Shown here: piece after piece, positions 26,521 to 33,543 of the stretch
Numbering within the stretch: position 1 is the first letter of the stretch
How the letters are laid out: every line of letters starts with the position of its first letter
Source: an uncultured Lachnospiraceae bacterium
GTDB taxonomy: Bacteria; Bacillota; Clostridia; Lachnospirales; Lachnospiraceae
Assembly: GCA_910578345.1 (NCBI GenBank)
Contig: CAJTRA010000006.1
Location: 62,001 to 126,000 of the forward strand
DNA: 64,000 nt
Reading direction: 5' to 3'
Notes under the pieces: model-generated
Databases searched by the model: none
Told to the model about the DNA's origin: nothing
The model's input: only the letters and a program-made list of their open reading frames with translations
Translations under genes and position numbers: made by a program

Positions 26521-26572
26521 ATGCCAGGTATTGAAGTGGGACAATACGGTCAATGGCATGGCCGTGAGCGGC
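26521..26572 (+). other. Structured 5' leader of the coiled-coil repeat gene
   Basis: Nested pairing: ATGCCA (26521) with TGGCAT (26554) around GTATTG/CAATAC and an 8-base loop, followed by a GCCG-TGAG-CGGC hairpin at 26561-26572. It does not resemble a riboswitch I know. Confidence 0.4.
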
Positions 26573-26609
26573 AGTGCGAATACGGACGATAGATTAAGGA
26601 GGAAATATT

Positions 26610-27575
26610 ATGGCATTAACAAAGGAAGATCTGCAGGCGATTTCAGGTTTACTGCAGCCAATTAAAGATGAAGTACAGGGTGTCAAGACGGATGTCGGAG
26701 AACTGAAGACAGACGTTGCGGGTCTGAAAAGCGACATGCAGGAGATGAAGACGGATGTCGAGGGCCTGAAAAGCGACATGCAGGAGATGAAGACGGATGT
26801 CGAGGGTCTGAAAAGCGATATGCAGGCGATGAAAACAGACGTCGGAGGCCTGAAAAACGATGTGCAGGAGATGAAGACGGATGTCGAGGGTCTGAAAAGC
26901 GACATGCAGGAGATGAAGACGGATGTCGAGGGTCTGAAAAGCGATATGCAGGAAATGAAGACGGATGTCGAGGGTCTGAAAAGCGATATGCAGGAAGTGA
27001 AGACAGACGTCGGAGGCCTGAAAAGCGATGTGCAGGCGATGAAGACAGACGTCGGAGGCCTGAAAAGCGATGTGCAGGCGATGAAGACAGACGTCGGAGG
27101 CCTGAAAAGCGATGTGCAGGCGATGAAGACAGATGCCGCAAGTATGAGACTTGGTATGCAGGAGATGAAGACCGATGTCGGGGATATGAAGTTCAGCATG
27201 CAGGAAATGAGGATTGATATAGAAGATTTGCAGACCGGCATGCGGGATAGGCAGGCTGATGCCAGCAGCATGAAAGCCGGCATGCAGGAGATGAGATCCG
27301 ATCTTAAGAGCTTGACATCTAAAATGCAGGAGGTGCAGTCAGAGGTACAGAAGCTGCAAGTTGATACAGGCGAGATCAAGGACAGGGTGATCAATATAGA
27401 AATGACGCTTGAGAATGAGATTCGTGTCAATATTCAGCGAGTTGCTGAGGGGCATTTGGATCTGTCCAGAAATCTGCATGAATGTATTCAATTGTCTTCT
27501 GAAGTCAAAAGCAGACAGGAAATGCAGGATATCTATATCAACATGCATGAGACGAAATTAAAAGCTTTGGCATAA
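26610..27575 (+). CDS. Long coiled-coil protein with 14-residue tandem repeats
   Basis: 321 residues, without signal peptide or membrane helix. After a short head (MALTKEDLQAISGLLQPIKD), residues 43-182 are ten tandem units on the pattern MQEMKTDVEGLKSD. These are two heptads each with hydrophobic residues at a/d, so one uninterrupted coiled coil is expected. More divergent units continue to about residue 255, then a distinct tail (VINIEMTLENEIRVNIQRVA). AAGGAGG precedes the ATG. Similar proteins occur singly in Lachnospiraceae; some resemble phage-tail or scaffold coiled coils. Function unknown. A strong terminator follows. Confidence 0.8.
   Translation: MALTKEDLQAISGLLQPIKDEVQGVKTDVGELKTDVAGLKSDMQEMKTDVEGLKSDMQEMKTDVEGLKSDMQAMKTDVGGLKNDVQEMKTDVEGLKSDMQEMKTDVEGLKSDMQEMKTDVEGLKSDMQEVKTDVGGLKSDVQAMKTDVGGLKSDVQAMKTDVGGLKSDVQAMKTDAASMRLGMQEMKTDVGDMKFSMQEMRIDIEDLQTGMRDRQADASSMKAGMQEMRSDLKSLTSKMQEVQSEVQKLQVDTGEIKDRVINIEMTLENEIRVNIQRVAEGHLDLSRNLHECIQLSSEVKSRQEMQDIYINMHETKLKALA
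26736..27155 (+). repeat. 42-bp tandem repeat, about ten units
   Basis: In-frame units starting ATGCAGGAGATGAAGACGGA; adjacent copies are near identical at the DNA level (for example 27001-27125), so copy number could vary by slippage. Variants GAG/GGC/GCG at the same positions alternate along the array. Confidence 0.9.
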
Positions 27576-27592
27576 AATGTCTTTAAACTTAT

Positions 27593-27620
27593 AATCGGCG
27601 GTTTTATAACCGCCGATTTT
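27593..27620 (+). terminator. Rho-independent terminator
   Basis: A perfect 11-bp stem AATCGGCGGTT / AACCGCCGATT with a TTAT loop and trailing TT, just after the coiled-coil gene. Confidence 0.8.
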
Positions 27621-27783
27621 GGTATTCCCTGCTTTATATATATACGGCAGCTTTAGCAGATCCGAAAGCGAAATTTATAAGGGCGGTAGTTATAGTATTG
27701 TAAGCAGGCTTTCAATCCGCATAGGGATTAGAGGATGCGGTTCTGATTCAAAGAATGATAGCAGAAGAAACAGGAGTATTATC

Positions 27784-29556
27784 ATGGAGATACAGAGTAA
27801 TGTAAAAACATACAGATCGGGCGAACTGCTCAGACGCTTTCTGCCCTACTATAAGAAATACTGGAAGATCGTGGTCATCGACCTGTTCTGTGCAGGTCTG
27901 ACGACGATCTGCGAACTGGTGTTGCCGATGATCATCCGTTTTATCACCAATACGGGGATGAACGATCTGGCATCGCTCACTGTGGCGGTGATCCTGCGGC
28001 TGGGGGCGCTTTACCTGATCCTGCGGATCGTGGATTCGATGGCCAATTTCTATATGGCGTACACAGGTCATGTGATGGGGACGCGCATTGAGACGGACAT
28101 GAGGCGGGACGCCTACGCCCATCTGCAGAAATTGTCGAATACTTACTATAATAATACGAAGGTCGGCCAGATCATGGGACGGATCACCAACGATCTGTTT
28201 GATGTGACAGAATTTTCGCATCACTGCCCGGAGGAATTTTTTATCGCGGGGATCAAGGCGATCATCTCCTTCGTGATCCTGGCACGGATCAGCTTGGGAT
28301 TGACGCTGATCCTATTTGCGGTGATACCGGTCATGGTGGTGACCTGTACGGTGATCAATCTGCGTATGCGGGAAGCATTCCGTAAGCAGCGCGTACAGAT
28401 CGGTGAGTTGAATGCCCGTATTGAGGACAGCCTGCTTGGCCAGAAGGTGGTGAAGGCTTTTACCAACGAGGAGAAGGAAAAGGCCAAGTTTGAGGAAGAC
28501 AATATCAATTTCTTTCGCATTAAGAAGGAAACCTACAAGTTTATGGCGGCGTTCCACACGACGACAAGAGCTTTTGACGGGCTGATGTATCTGGTGCTGC
28601 TGGTGGCCGGGGGCCTTTTTATGATCAGAGGAAAGATCATGCCGGGCGATTTGGTAGCCTATGTGATGTATGTAAGTACACTGATCGCCACGATCCGCCG
28701 GATTATCGAGTTTGCGGAACAGTTCCAGCGCGGTATGACAGGGATTGAGCGTTTCGTGCAGATCATGGACAGCGATATCGAGATTTTTGACGAGCCGGGC
28801 GCGGTGCCCTGTGAGCAGCCGCAGGGGAATATTGCCTTTCATAATGTAAGCTTCGAGTATCCGGATGACCACAATGTAGTGTTCAGGGACCTGAACCTGG
28901 AAATTCGTGCAGGGGAGAAGATCGCGATCGTGGGACCTTCCGGCGGCGGCAAGACGACGCTGTGTAACCTGATCCCGCGTTTCTATGATATCGACCAGGG
29001 AGAGATCCTGTTGGACGGAAAGAATATCCATAAGTATACGATCAAGAGTCTGCGGCAGAATATCGGTATGGTACAGCAGGATGTCTATTTGTTCTCCGGC
29101 ACGGTGTATGAGAACATCGCTTACGGCAGAGAGAATGCGACCAGGGATGAAGTGATCGAGGCGGCGAAACGCGCCGGGGCCGATGAATTTATCCGTGTGC
29201 TGAAGGATGGCTATGATACCTATGTCGGCGAACGCGGTGTGAAGCTGTCCGGCGGTCAGAAGCAGCGGATCAGTATCGCCAGGGTTTTCCTGAAGAATCC
29301 GCCAATCCTGATCATGGATGAGGCTACCTCGGCACTGGATAATGAGAGTGAGTTTCAGGTGGCCAGGTCTTTGGAGGCGCTGGCGAAGGGCAGGACTACC
29401 ATCACCATTGCCCACAGGTTATCCAGTATCCGCAATTCCGACCGGATCCTGGTGCTGACGGAAGAAGGCATCGTGGAGGAAGGCACCCATGAGAGCCTGC
29501 TTGCGCTGGGCGGCATTTACCATCATTTCTACGTGACTGCGAATGAACTGAAGTAG
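27784..29556 (+). CDS. ABC exporter, fused membrane and ATPase domains
   Basis: 590 residues from the ATG at 27784 (CAGGAG upstream); the open frame upstream has no site. Six membrane helices span about residues 20-310, then the nucleotide-binding domain: Walker A GPSGGGKTTLCNL, Q-loop QQDVYLFSGT, signature LSGGQKQRISIAR, Walker B ILIMDEATSALD, H-loop AHRLSS. It is a half-transporter of the MsbA/multidrug (type IV exporter) group and must dimerise. It precedes the two-component genes by about 100 bases, so the three could be read together. Substrate unknown. Confidence 0.92.
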   Translation: MEIQSNVKTYRSGELLRRFLPYYKKYWKIVVIDLFCAGLTTICELVLPMIIRFITNTGMNDLASLTVAVILRLGALYLILRIVDSMANFYMAYTGHVMGTRIETDMRRDAYAHLQKLSNTYYNNTKVGQIMGRITNDLFDVTEFSHHCPEEFFIAGIKAIISFVILARISLGLTLILFAVIPVMVVTCTVINLRMREAFRKQRVQIGELNARIEDSLLGQKVVKAFTNEEKEKAKFEEDNINFFRIKKETYKFMAAFHTTTRAFDGLMYLVLLVAGGLFMIRGKIMPGDLVAYVMYVSTLIATIRRIIEFAEQFQRGMTGIERFVQIMDSDIEIFDEPGAVPCEQPQGNIAFHNVSFEYPDDHNVVFRDLNLEIRAGEKIAIVGPSGGGKTTLCNLIPRFYDIDQGEILLDGKNIHKYTIKSLRQNIGMVQQDVYLFSGTVYENIAYGRENATRDEVIEAAKRAGADEFIRVLKDGYDTYVGERGVKLSGGQKQRISIARVFLKNPPILIMDEATSALDNESEFQVARSLEALAKGRTTITIAHRLSSIRNSDRILVLTEEGIVEEGTHESLLALGGIYHHFYVTANELK

Positions 29557-29657
29557 ACGAGCCGCATAGGCGCGTCGGATGCAGAGCAGACATTAGGTAT
29601 GATGAGAATGGGAGTGTTACGGTTTATGGGATGAGAGGGGCCTGCAAGGAGGACGAC

Positions 29658-30383
29658 ATGGAAACAGAGGGCAGGAAGAGACAGCATATCCTGATCATAG
29701 AAGACGATAAAGCCCTGGCTGCCGGACTGTGCCGCGCGCTGCAAAGCGCAGAAACCAGTGCGGACAGCTGTGGTACTTTACAGGAAGCGGACAGGCGGTT
29801 AAAGGGAGAAGGGCAGCAGGCGTCTGTTACCGGATATGATCTTGTACTGCTGGATGTCAATCTGCCGGATGGGAATGGACTTGACTTTCTGCAGGAGATA
29901 AAGGCAAAGTACGGCATATCCGTTATCCTGCTGACGGCCAATGATATGGAGATCGATATTGTCACGGGGCTGGAACTGGGCGCAGACGACTATATCACCA
30001 AACCCTTCAGTCTGGCGGTATTGCGTGCGCGGGTAGCGACGCAGTTACGCCGTGCGCGGGAACAGGCAGAAGCAAAGCGGCACGCCGGACGGGAGCAGAT
30101 CATTGAGATCGATGAGTACCGGTTTGACTTCGGGCGGATGGAATATTACCGTGGGAATATGCAGGTCGAGTTGAGCAGGACGGAACAGAAGCTGCTGCGC
30201 ATCCTGGTGGAGAACAGGGGCATCTCTTTGACAAGGGAACGGCTTCTGGAGCGGATCTGGTCCTCGGAAGCTGAATTTGTGGACGAGAATGCGTTGTCCG
30301 TCACGGTCAAGCGCCTGCGGGACAAGCTGGGGGCGCAGGAGCGGATCCGGACGGTGTATGGGGTTGGGTATCGGTTTGAGTAG
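29658..30383 (+). CDS. OmpR/PhoB-type response regulator
   Basis: 241 residues from the ATG at 29658 (AAGGAGG upstream). The receiver domain has the acidic pair IIEDD, phospho-acceptor Asp66 (LVLLDVNLPDGNGL), Thr in ILLTAND and Lys in YITKPF. The C-terminal winged helix includes LSRTEQKLLRILVENRG and ENALSVTVKRLRDKLG. Its kinase gene lies 370 bases downstream, separated by a gene remnant. Together with the FtsX-type transporter at 32863-36213 the set resembles antimicrobial-peptide sensing and detoxification modules. Confidence 0.93.
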   Translation: METEGRKRQHILIIEDDKALAAGLCRALQSAETSADSCGTLQEADRRLKGEGQQASVTGYDLVLLDVNLPDGNGLDFLQEIKAKYGISVILLTANDMEIDIVTGLELGADDYITKPFSLAVLRARVATQLRRAREQAEAKRHAGREQIIEIDEYRFDFGRMEYYRGNMQVELSRTEQKLLRILVENRGISLTRERLLERIWSSEAEFVDENALSVTVKRLRDKLGAQERIRTVYGVGYRFE

Positions 30384-30385
30384 AG

Positions 30386-30779
30386 AGACAGGCGGAAATT
30401 ACGGATGCATGTGAAAAAGCAAATGTCAGGTTCGAATTTAAAAAATTAAAATCCGGATTTGTCGTGTGCTTCTTCCGCGAAAACAACGAATCTGAGAAAA
30501 AGCCGGTCAGCGTTAAAAGAAAGCCGATAAAAGATGACAGAAAAGCAATTATTATAAAGTATGTATCGGAAAATGGCTTTATCACGAATAAGCAGGCAGG
30601 GGGAAATGCTGGGTTTAGCGGATTCCACAACTGAGAGAATTCTGAAAGAAATGGTGATGGAAGGGAAGCTTTTGATAGAGAGAGCGCAAGGCAAGAAAAT
30701 ATCTGTTAAAGGAATAACGATATCGAGACGTAGCACACAGACAGGAGACACCCCATGGCAGATGACAGGCTGGCAATGA
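30386..30779 (+). pseudogene. C-terminal remnant of an AlbA_2-type ATP-binding protein
   Basis: Right after the response regulator stop the text reads AEITDACEKANVRFEFKKLK, then DDRKAIIIKYVSENGFITNK. It continues, after a frame change at a run of G (about 30598-30603), as LGLADSTTERILKEMVMEGK. This is the winged-helix end of Schlafen/AlbA_2 family proteins; the N-terminal ~350 residues are absent. One extra G explains the frame change, but the missing body shows that it is a remnant. It splits the response regulator from its kinase. Confidence 0.7.
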
Positions 30780-31696
30780 GCATATTGATGACAGGCATCC
30801 TCTGCCTGCTTGGCGCAGTGCTTCTTGTGACTGTGGATTACTATAAGAGGAGACGCAGCCTGGAGCGGCTGAACCGAATGCTGGATGCCGCTATGGACGG
30901 TACATTCCGGGAAAGCATATTTGACGAATCGCTGTATTCCGCGTTGGAAAACAGAATGGCAGAATATCTGAGCGCTTCGGAGATCTCGGCAAGAAGGACA
31001 GCGCAGGAGAAAGACCGCATCAAGACGATGATCGCAGACATTTCCCACCAGACGAAGACGCCGTTAGCGAATATTCTGCTCTACACGGAACTGCTGCAGG
31101 AGCAGATGCAGTCCGGCTCCGACGAGAACAGGGAAAACTTAGAGCTGCTTGCCGATCAGGCGCGGAAGCTGCAATTTTTGATCGAATCCCTTGTCAAATT
31201 GTCGAGACTGGAGACAGGGGTCTTTGCATTACAGCCGAAAAAGAACGCTGTAATGCCGCTTCTTTTTGAGATGGAGAAGGCGTTTGGGAGCCGTGCGCGT
31301 GAGAAGGAACTGTATTTGCAGATCCATTCTGAGGAAGTGGAGGAGGTGAGGGAGGCGACAGCCTGCTTTGATCCGAAGTGGACGAAAGAAGCCCTTGGCA
31401 ACCTTATAGACAATGCCATCAAGTATACGGACCAGGGGGGTGTCACGGTCAGCCTGAAGCCCTATAAACTCTTTGTCTGTATCGAGGTTGCGGATACCGG
31501 AAGCGGGATTCCGGAGGAGGAGCAGGCGAAGATATTCGGACGCTTTTACCGTTCGCCGCAGGCGGCAGATCAGGAGGGCGTGGGCATCGGACTCTACCTG
31601 GCGCGGGAGATCCTCAAACAGGAGTCGGGTTATATCAAGGTGAGATCAGGAGAGGGCATGGGCGCGGTATTCTCTCTGTATCTGCCGGTGGATTGA
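30755..31696 (+). CDS. Sensor histidine kinase
   Basis: 313 residues; CAGGAGA lies before the ATG at 30755. A single N-terminal membrane helix (ILMTGILCLLGAVLLVTVDY) with almost no outer domain points to an intramembrane or transporter-coupled sensor. The dimerisation helix carries the phospho-acceptor His98 in ADISHQTKTPLANI. ATP-binding boxes are LGNLIDNAIKY (N), ADTGSGIPEEE (G1), FGRFYRS (F) and GVGIGLYLAREIL (G2). Its partner is the regulator at 29658. Confidence 0.92.
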   Translation: MADDRLAMSILMTGILCLLGAVLLVTVDYYKRRRSLERLNRMLDAAMDGTFRESIFDESLYSALENRMAEYLSASEISARRTAQEKDRIKTMIADISHQTKTPLANILLYTELLQEQMQSGSDENRENLELLADQARKLQFLIESLVKLSRLETGVFALQPKKNAVMPLLFEMEKAFGSRAREKELYLQIHSEEVEEVREATACFDPKWTKEALGNLIDNAIKYTDQGGVTVSLKPYKLFVCIEVADTGSGIPEEEQAKIFGRFYRSPQAADQEGVGIGLYLAREILKQESGYIKVRSGEGMGAVFSLYLPVD

Positions 31697-31738
31697 GACA
31701 GGGAGAATGCCTGCCATATTTTTCTATAATACTTCTCG

Positions 31739-32154
31739 TTAAAGGTGGTATTGTTTCAAAAAATCTGATGGAGTGATCGGGGGTATGTTTGAGTTCGAAA
31801 AATCATCGGTGTTTCGGGTGATGATATAGTCTGCATGGTTTTGTGCCGCACATTCATCCTGTAAACAATCCTCAAAATCAGGAAAATCATTTCTCTCTAA
31901 AGCGTGTCGTACATTTTCGTGACTGACATTTGCTACCTGGAGGAATTTCAGGATTCCGAGAATTAGATGTCTGCGGTTTTCAGCGGAGTAATTTTTCCGG
32001 AGAATATAAAAAATGTTTGAAACGGTGTGCAGCGCAATACATCCTTTTATCTTTTGGACGCACAAAGCGATAATATATCATTGAATGCTTCATAAAATGG
32101 TTCACGCTTTTCAAGCATGCCTAAGATAACATTCGTATCAATTAAAACGAGCAC
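31739..32154 (-). pseudogene. PIN-domain toxin, frameshifted
   Basis: From a GTG at 32154, overlapping the antitoxin end by 17 bases, the frame reads VLVLIDTNVILGMLEKREPF then LSLCASKR and a stop near 32046. The continuation is in the neighbouring frame (CVQKIKGCIALHTVSNIFYI ... DFEDCLQDECAAQNHADYII, TRNTDDF), which is open to 31739. The acidic residues of the PIN ribonuclease site (LIDTN, EDC, TRNTDDF) are therefore split over two frames by a one-base change near 32050-32060. If this is not a sequencing error, the VapC-like toxin is inactive. Confidence 0.7.
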
Positions 32155-32455
32155 ACTTTTCCTCCCTCATTTCCTCCAATTCTTTCTTGTAATCGGAATC
32201 GGCGGGAAGCGTACCGGCAAAGGATTGCAACACACGGAATCCTTCCATGCTTTCGGAAATATCAACGGAGTTTTCCGCATGTTCTGTTTTGCCATCTTGA
32301 TAAATCCATATTGAACGAATGAAATCATATAAGGATTCAAGCGACTGTTCCGGCATTTCCCGAAGCAGGAGAATGGTTTTTTCTAAAGTTGACACAGAAA
32401 TTTCTCTTTTTAGATTTTTATTATGCTGGATCTTGTAAATTATATGCTGCTGCAT
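32138..32455 (-). CDS. Antitoxin-like protein paired with the PIN toxin
   Basis: 105 residues, intact. The central part STLEKTILLLREMPEQSLES followed by LYDFIRSIWIYQDGK resembles small antitoxins or their dimerisation parts, and the C-terminus is charged (SDYKKELEEMREEKCARFN), as expected for a toxin-neutralising tail. Its stop overlaps the toxin start, the usual arrangement. The start is uncertain: the ATG at 32455 has no clear site, and a GTG near residue 20 is possible. Confidence 0.55.
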   Translation of the reverse strand: MQQHIIYKIQHNKNLKREISVSTLEKTILLLREMPEQSLESLYDFIRSIWIYQDGKTEHAENSVDISESMEGFRVLQSFAGTLPADSDYKKELEEMREEKCARFN

Positions 32456-32682
32456 GTGGTTTATTTCTATATGAAAACTCTGACACCTCGTGAATTTTTT
32501 GAAAGAAGGTCTCCATTCTTTTGAGATAGCATACTACGAGGAAAAATAAAAATCAATAAAAGGGTTATTTCAAACAACAAGCGGGAGGAAAAGCCGTTGA
32601 GAGATCCTGGTCTGCCCAAATCTTTCAAAACTGTTAGATTTTATTTTGTACCGGAAAGAAAATAGTAAGAATATTGTGCGAT

Positions 32683-32758
32683 AATCTGTACTGTGAAGAG
32701 AAATACAGGTAGCGACATCAGAAATTTCGTCTACGATACTTCACGGTACAGATTTTTT
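32683..32758 (+). terminator. Hairpin in the leader of the ABC/FtsX operon
   Basis: The gap 32456-32862 (about 400 bases) holds no gene. AATCTGTACTGTGAAG (32683-32698) pairs with CTTCACGGTACAGATT (32739-32754) apart from one G-T, and TTTT follows, so it can act as terminator or attenuator. A second palindrome, TGGGCC-TG-GGCCCA, lies at 32766-32779, before the ATPase gene. Confidence 0.55.
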
Positions 32759-32862
32759 GCGTATTTGGGCCTGGGCCCATTTGGGAAACGCGATGAGCAA
32801 TTTAGTTCAACAAACTGCGCAAGTTTGGTCGGAATTTGTGGCACTTTGGAATGGAGGTAACG

Positions 32863-33525
32863 ATGACAATACTATCAACCAAAAACTTAAGAAAAATATA
32901 CGGAGCGGGGCAAAATGAGGTGCGCGCCCTGGACGGCGTGGATCTTAAAGTGGATAAAGGGGAGTTCGTGGCCGTAGTGGGGACGTCGGGCAGCGGCAAG
33001 AGCACCCTGCTTCACATGCTGGGCGGACTGGACCGTCCCACGTCGGGGACGGTGGCTGTGGACGGCAAGGATATTTTTACATTAAAAGACGAGGCGCTTA
33101 CAATCTTCCGCCGTCGGAAGATCGGGTTCGTGTTCCAGAATTATAATTTAGTGCCGGTGCTCAATGTGTATGAGAATATTGTGCTTCCGGTACAGCTGGA
33201 TGGAAATGAGCCGGACGGAACCTATATCGATACTATTATCGATATGCTGGGATTGTCGGCGAAGCTTACGAACCTGCCGAATAACCTGTCCGGCGGGCAG
33301 CAGCAGAGAGTGGCGATCGCCCGTGCACTGGCGGCGAAACCGGCCATCATACTGGCGGACGAACCGACCGGCAATCTGGATTCCAGGACCAGTCAGGATG
33401 TGCTCGGCCTGTTGAAGGTCAGCAGCCAGAAGCTTGCCCAGACGATCGTCATGATCACGCACAATGAGGAGATCGCGCAGCTTGCGGACCGTATTATCCG
33501 TATTGAGGACGGAAGAATCGTATAG
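32863..33525 (+). CDS. ABC transporter ATPase (LolD/MacB/BceA type)
   Basis: 220 residues from the ATG at 32863 (GGAGG upstream). Walker A GTSGSGKSTLLHML, the Q-loop FVFQNYNLVPVL, signature NLSGGQQQRVAIAR, Walker B ILADEPTGNLD and H-loop MITHNEEI are all present. The family powers FtsX-type permeases that extract lipoproteins or antimicrobials from the membrane. The cognate permease follows 18 bases later. Confidence 0.95.
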   Translation: MTILSTKNLRKIYGAGQNEVRALDGVDLKVDKGEFVAVVGTSGSGKSTLLHMLGGLDRPTSGTVAVDGKDIFTLKDEALTIFRRRKIGFVFQNYNLVPVLNVYENIVLPVQLDGNEPDGTYIDTIIDMLGLSAKLTNLPNNLSGGQQQRVAIARALAAKPAIILADEPTGNLDSRTSQDVLGLLKVSSQKLAQTIVMITHNEEIAQLADRIIRIEDGRIV

Positions 33526-33543
33526 AAAGGAACGGCTAAAAAT

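Noticed and set aside
26736..27155. Tandem repeat as a possible CRISPR array
   Set aside because: The units are contiguous without spacers and encode protein in frame.
26594..27430. Long antisense open frames with Pro/Ser-rich repeats opposite the coiled-coil gene
   Set aside because: They exist only because the 42-bp repeat is free of stops in other frames; no ribosome binding site, and the sense frame has heptad logic.
28312..29415. Antisense open frame of 367 codons opposite the ABC exporter
   Set aside because: A shadow of a GC-rich gene; the sense strand has all ABC motifs.
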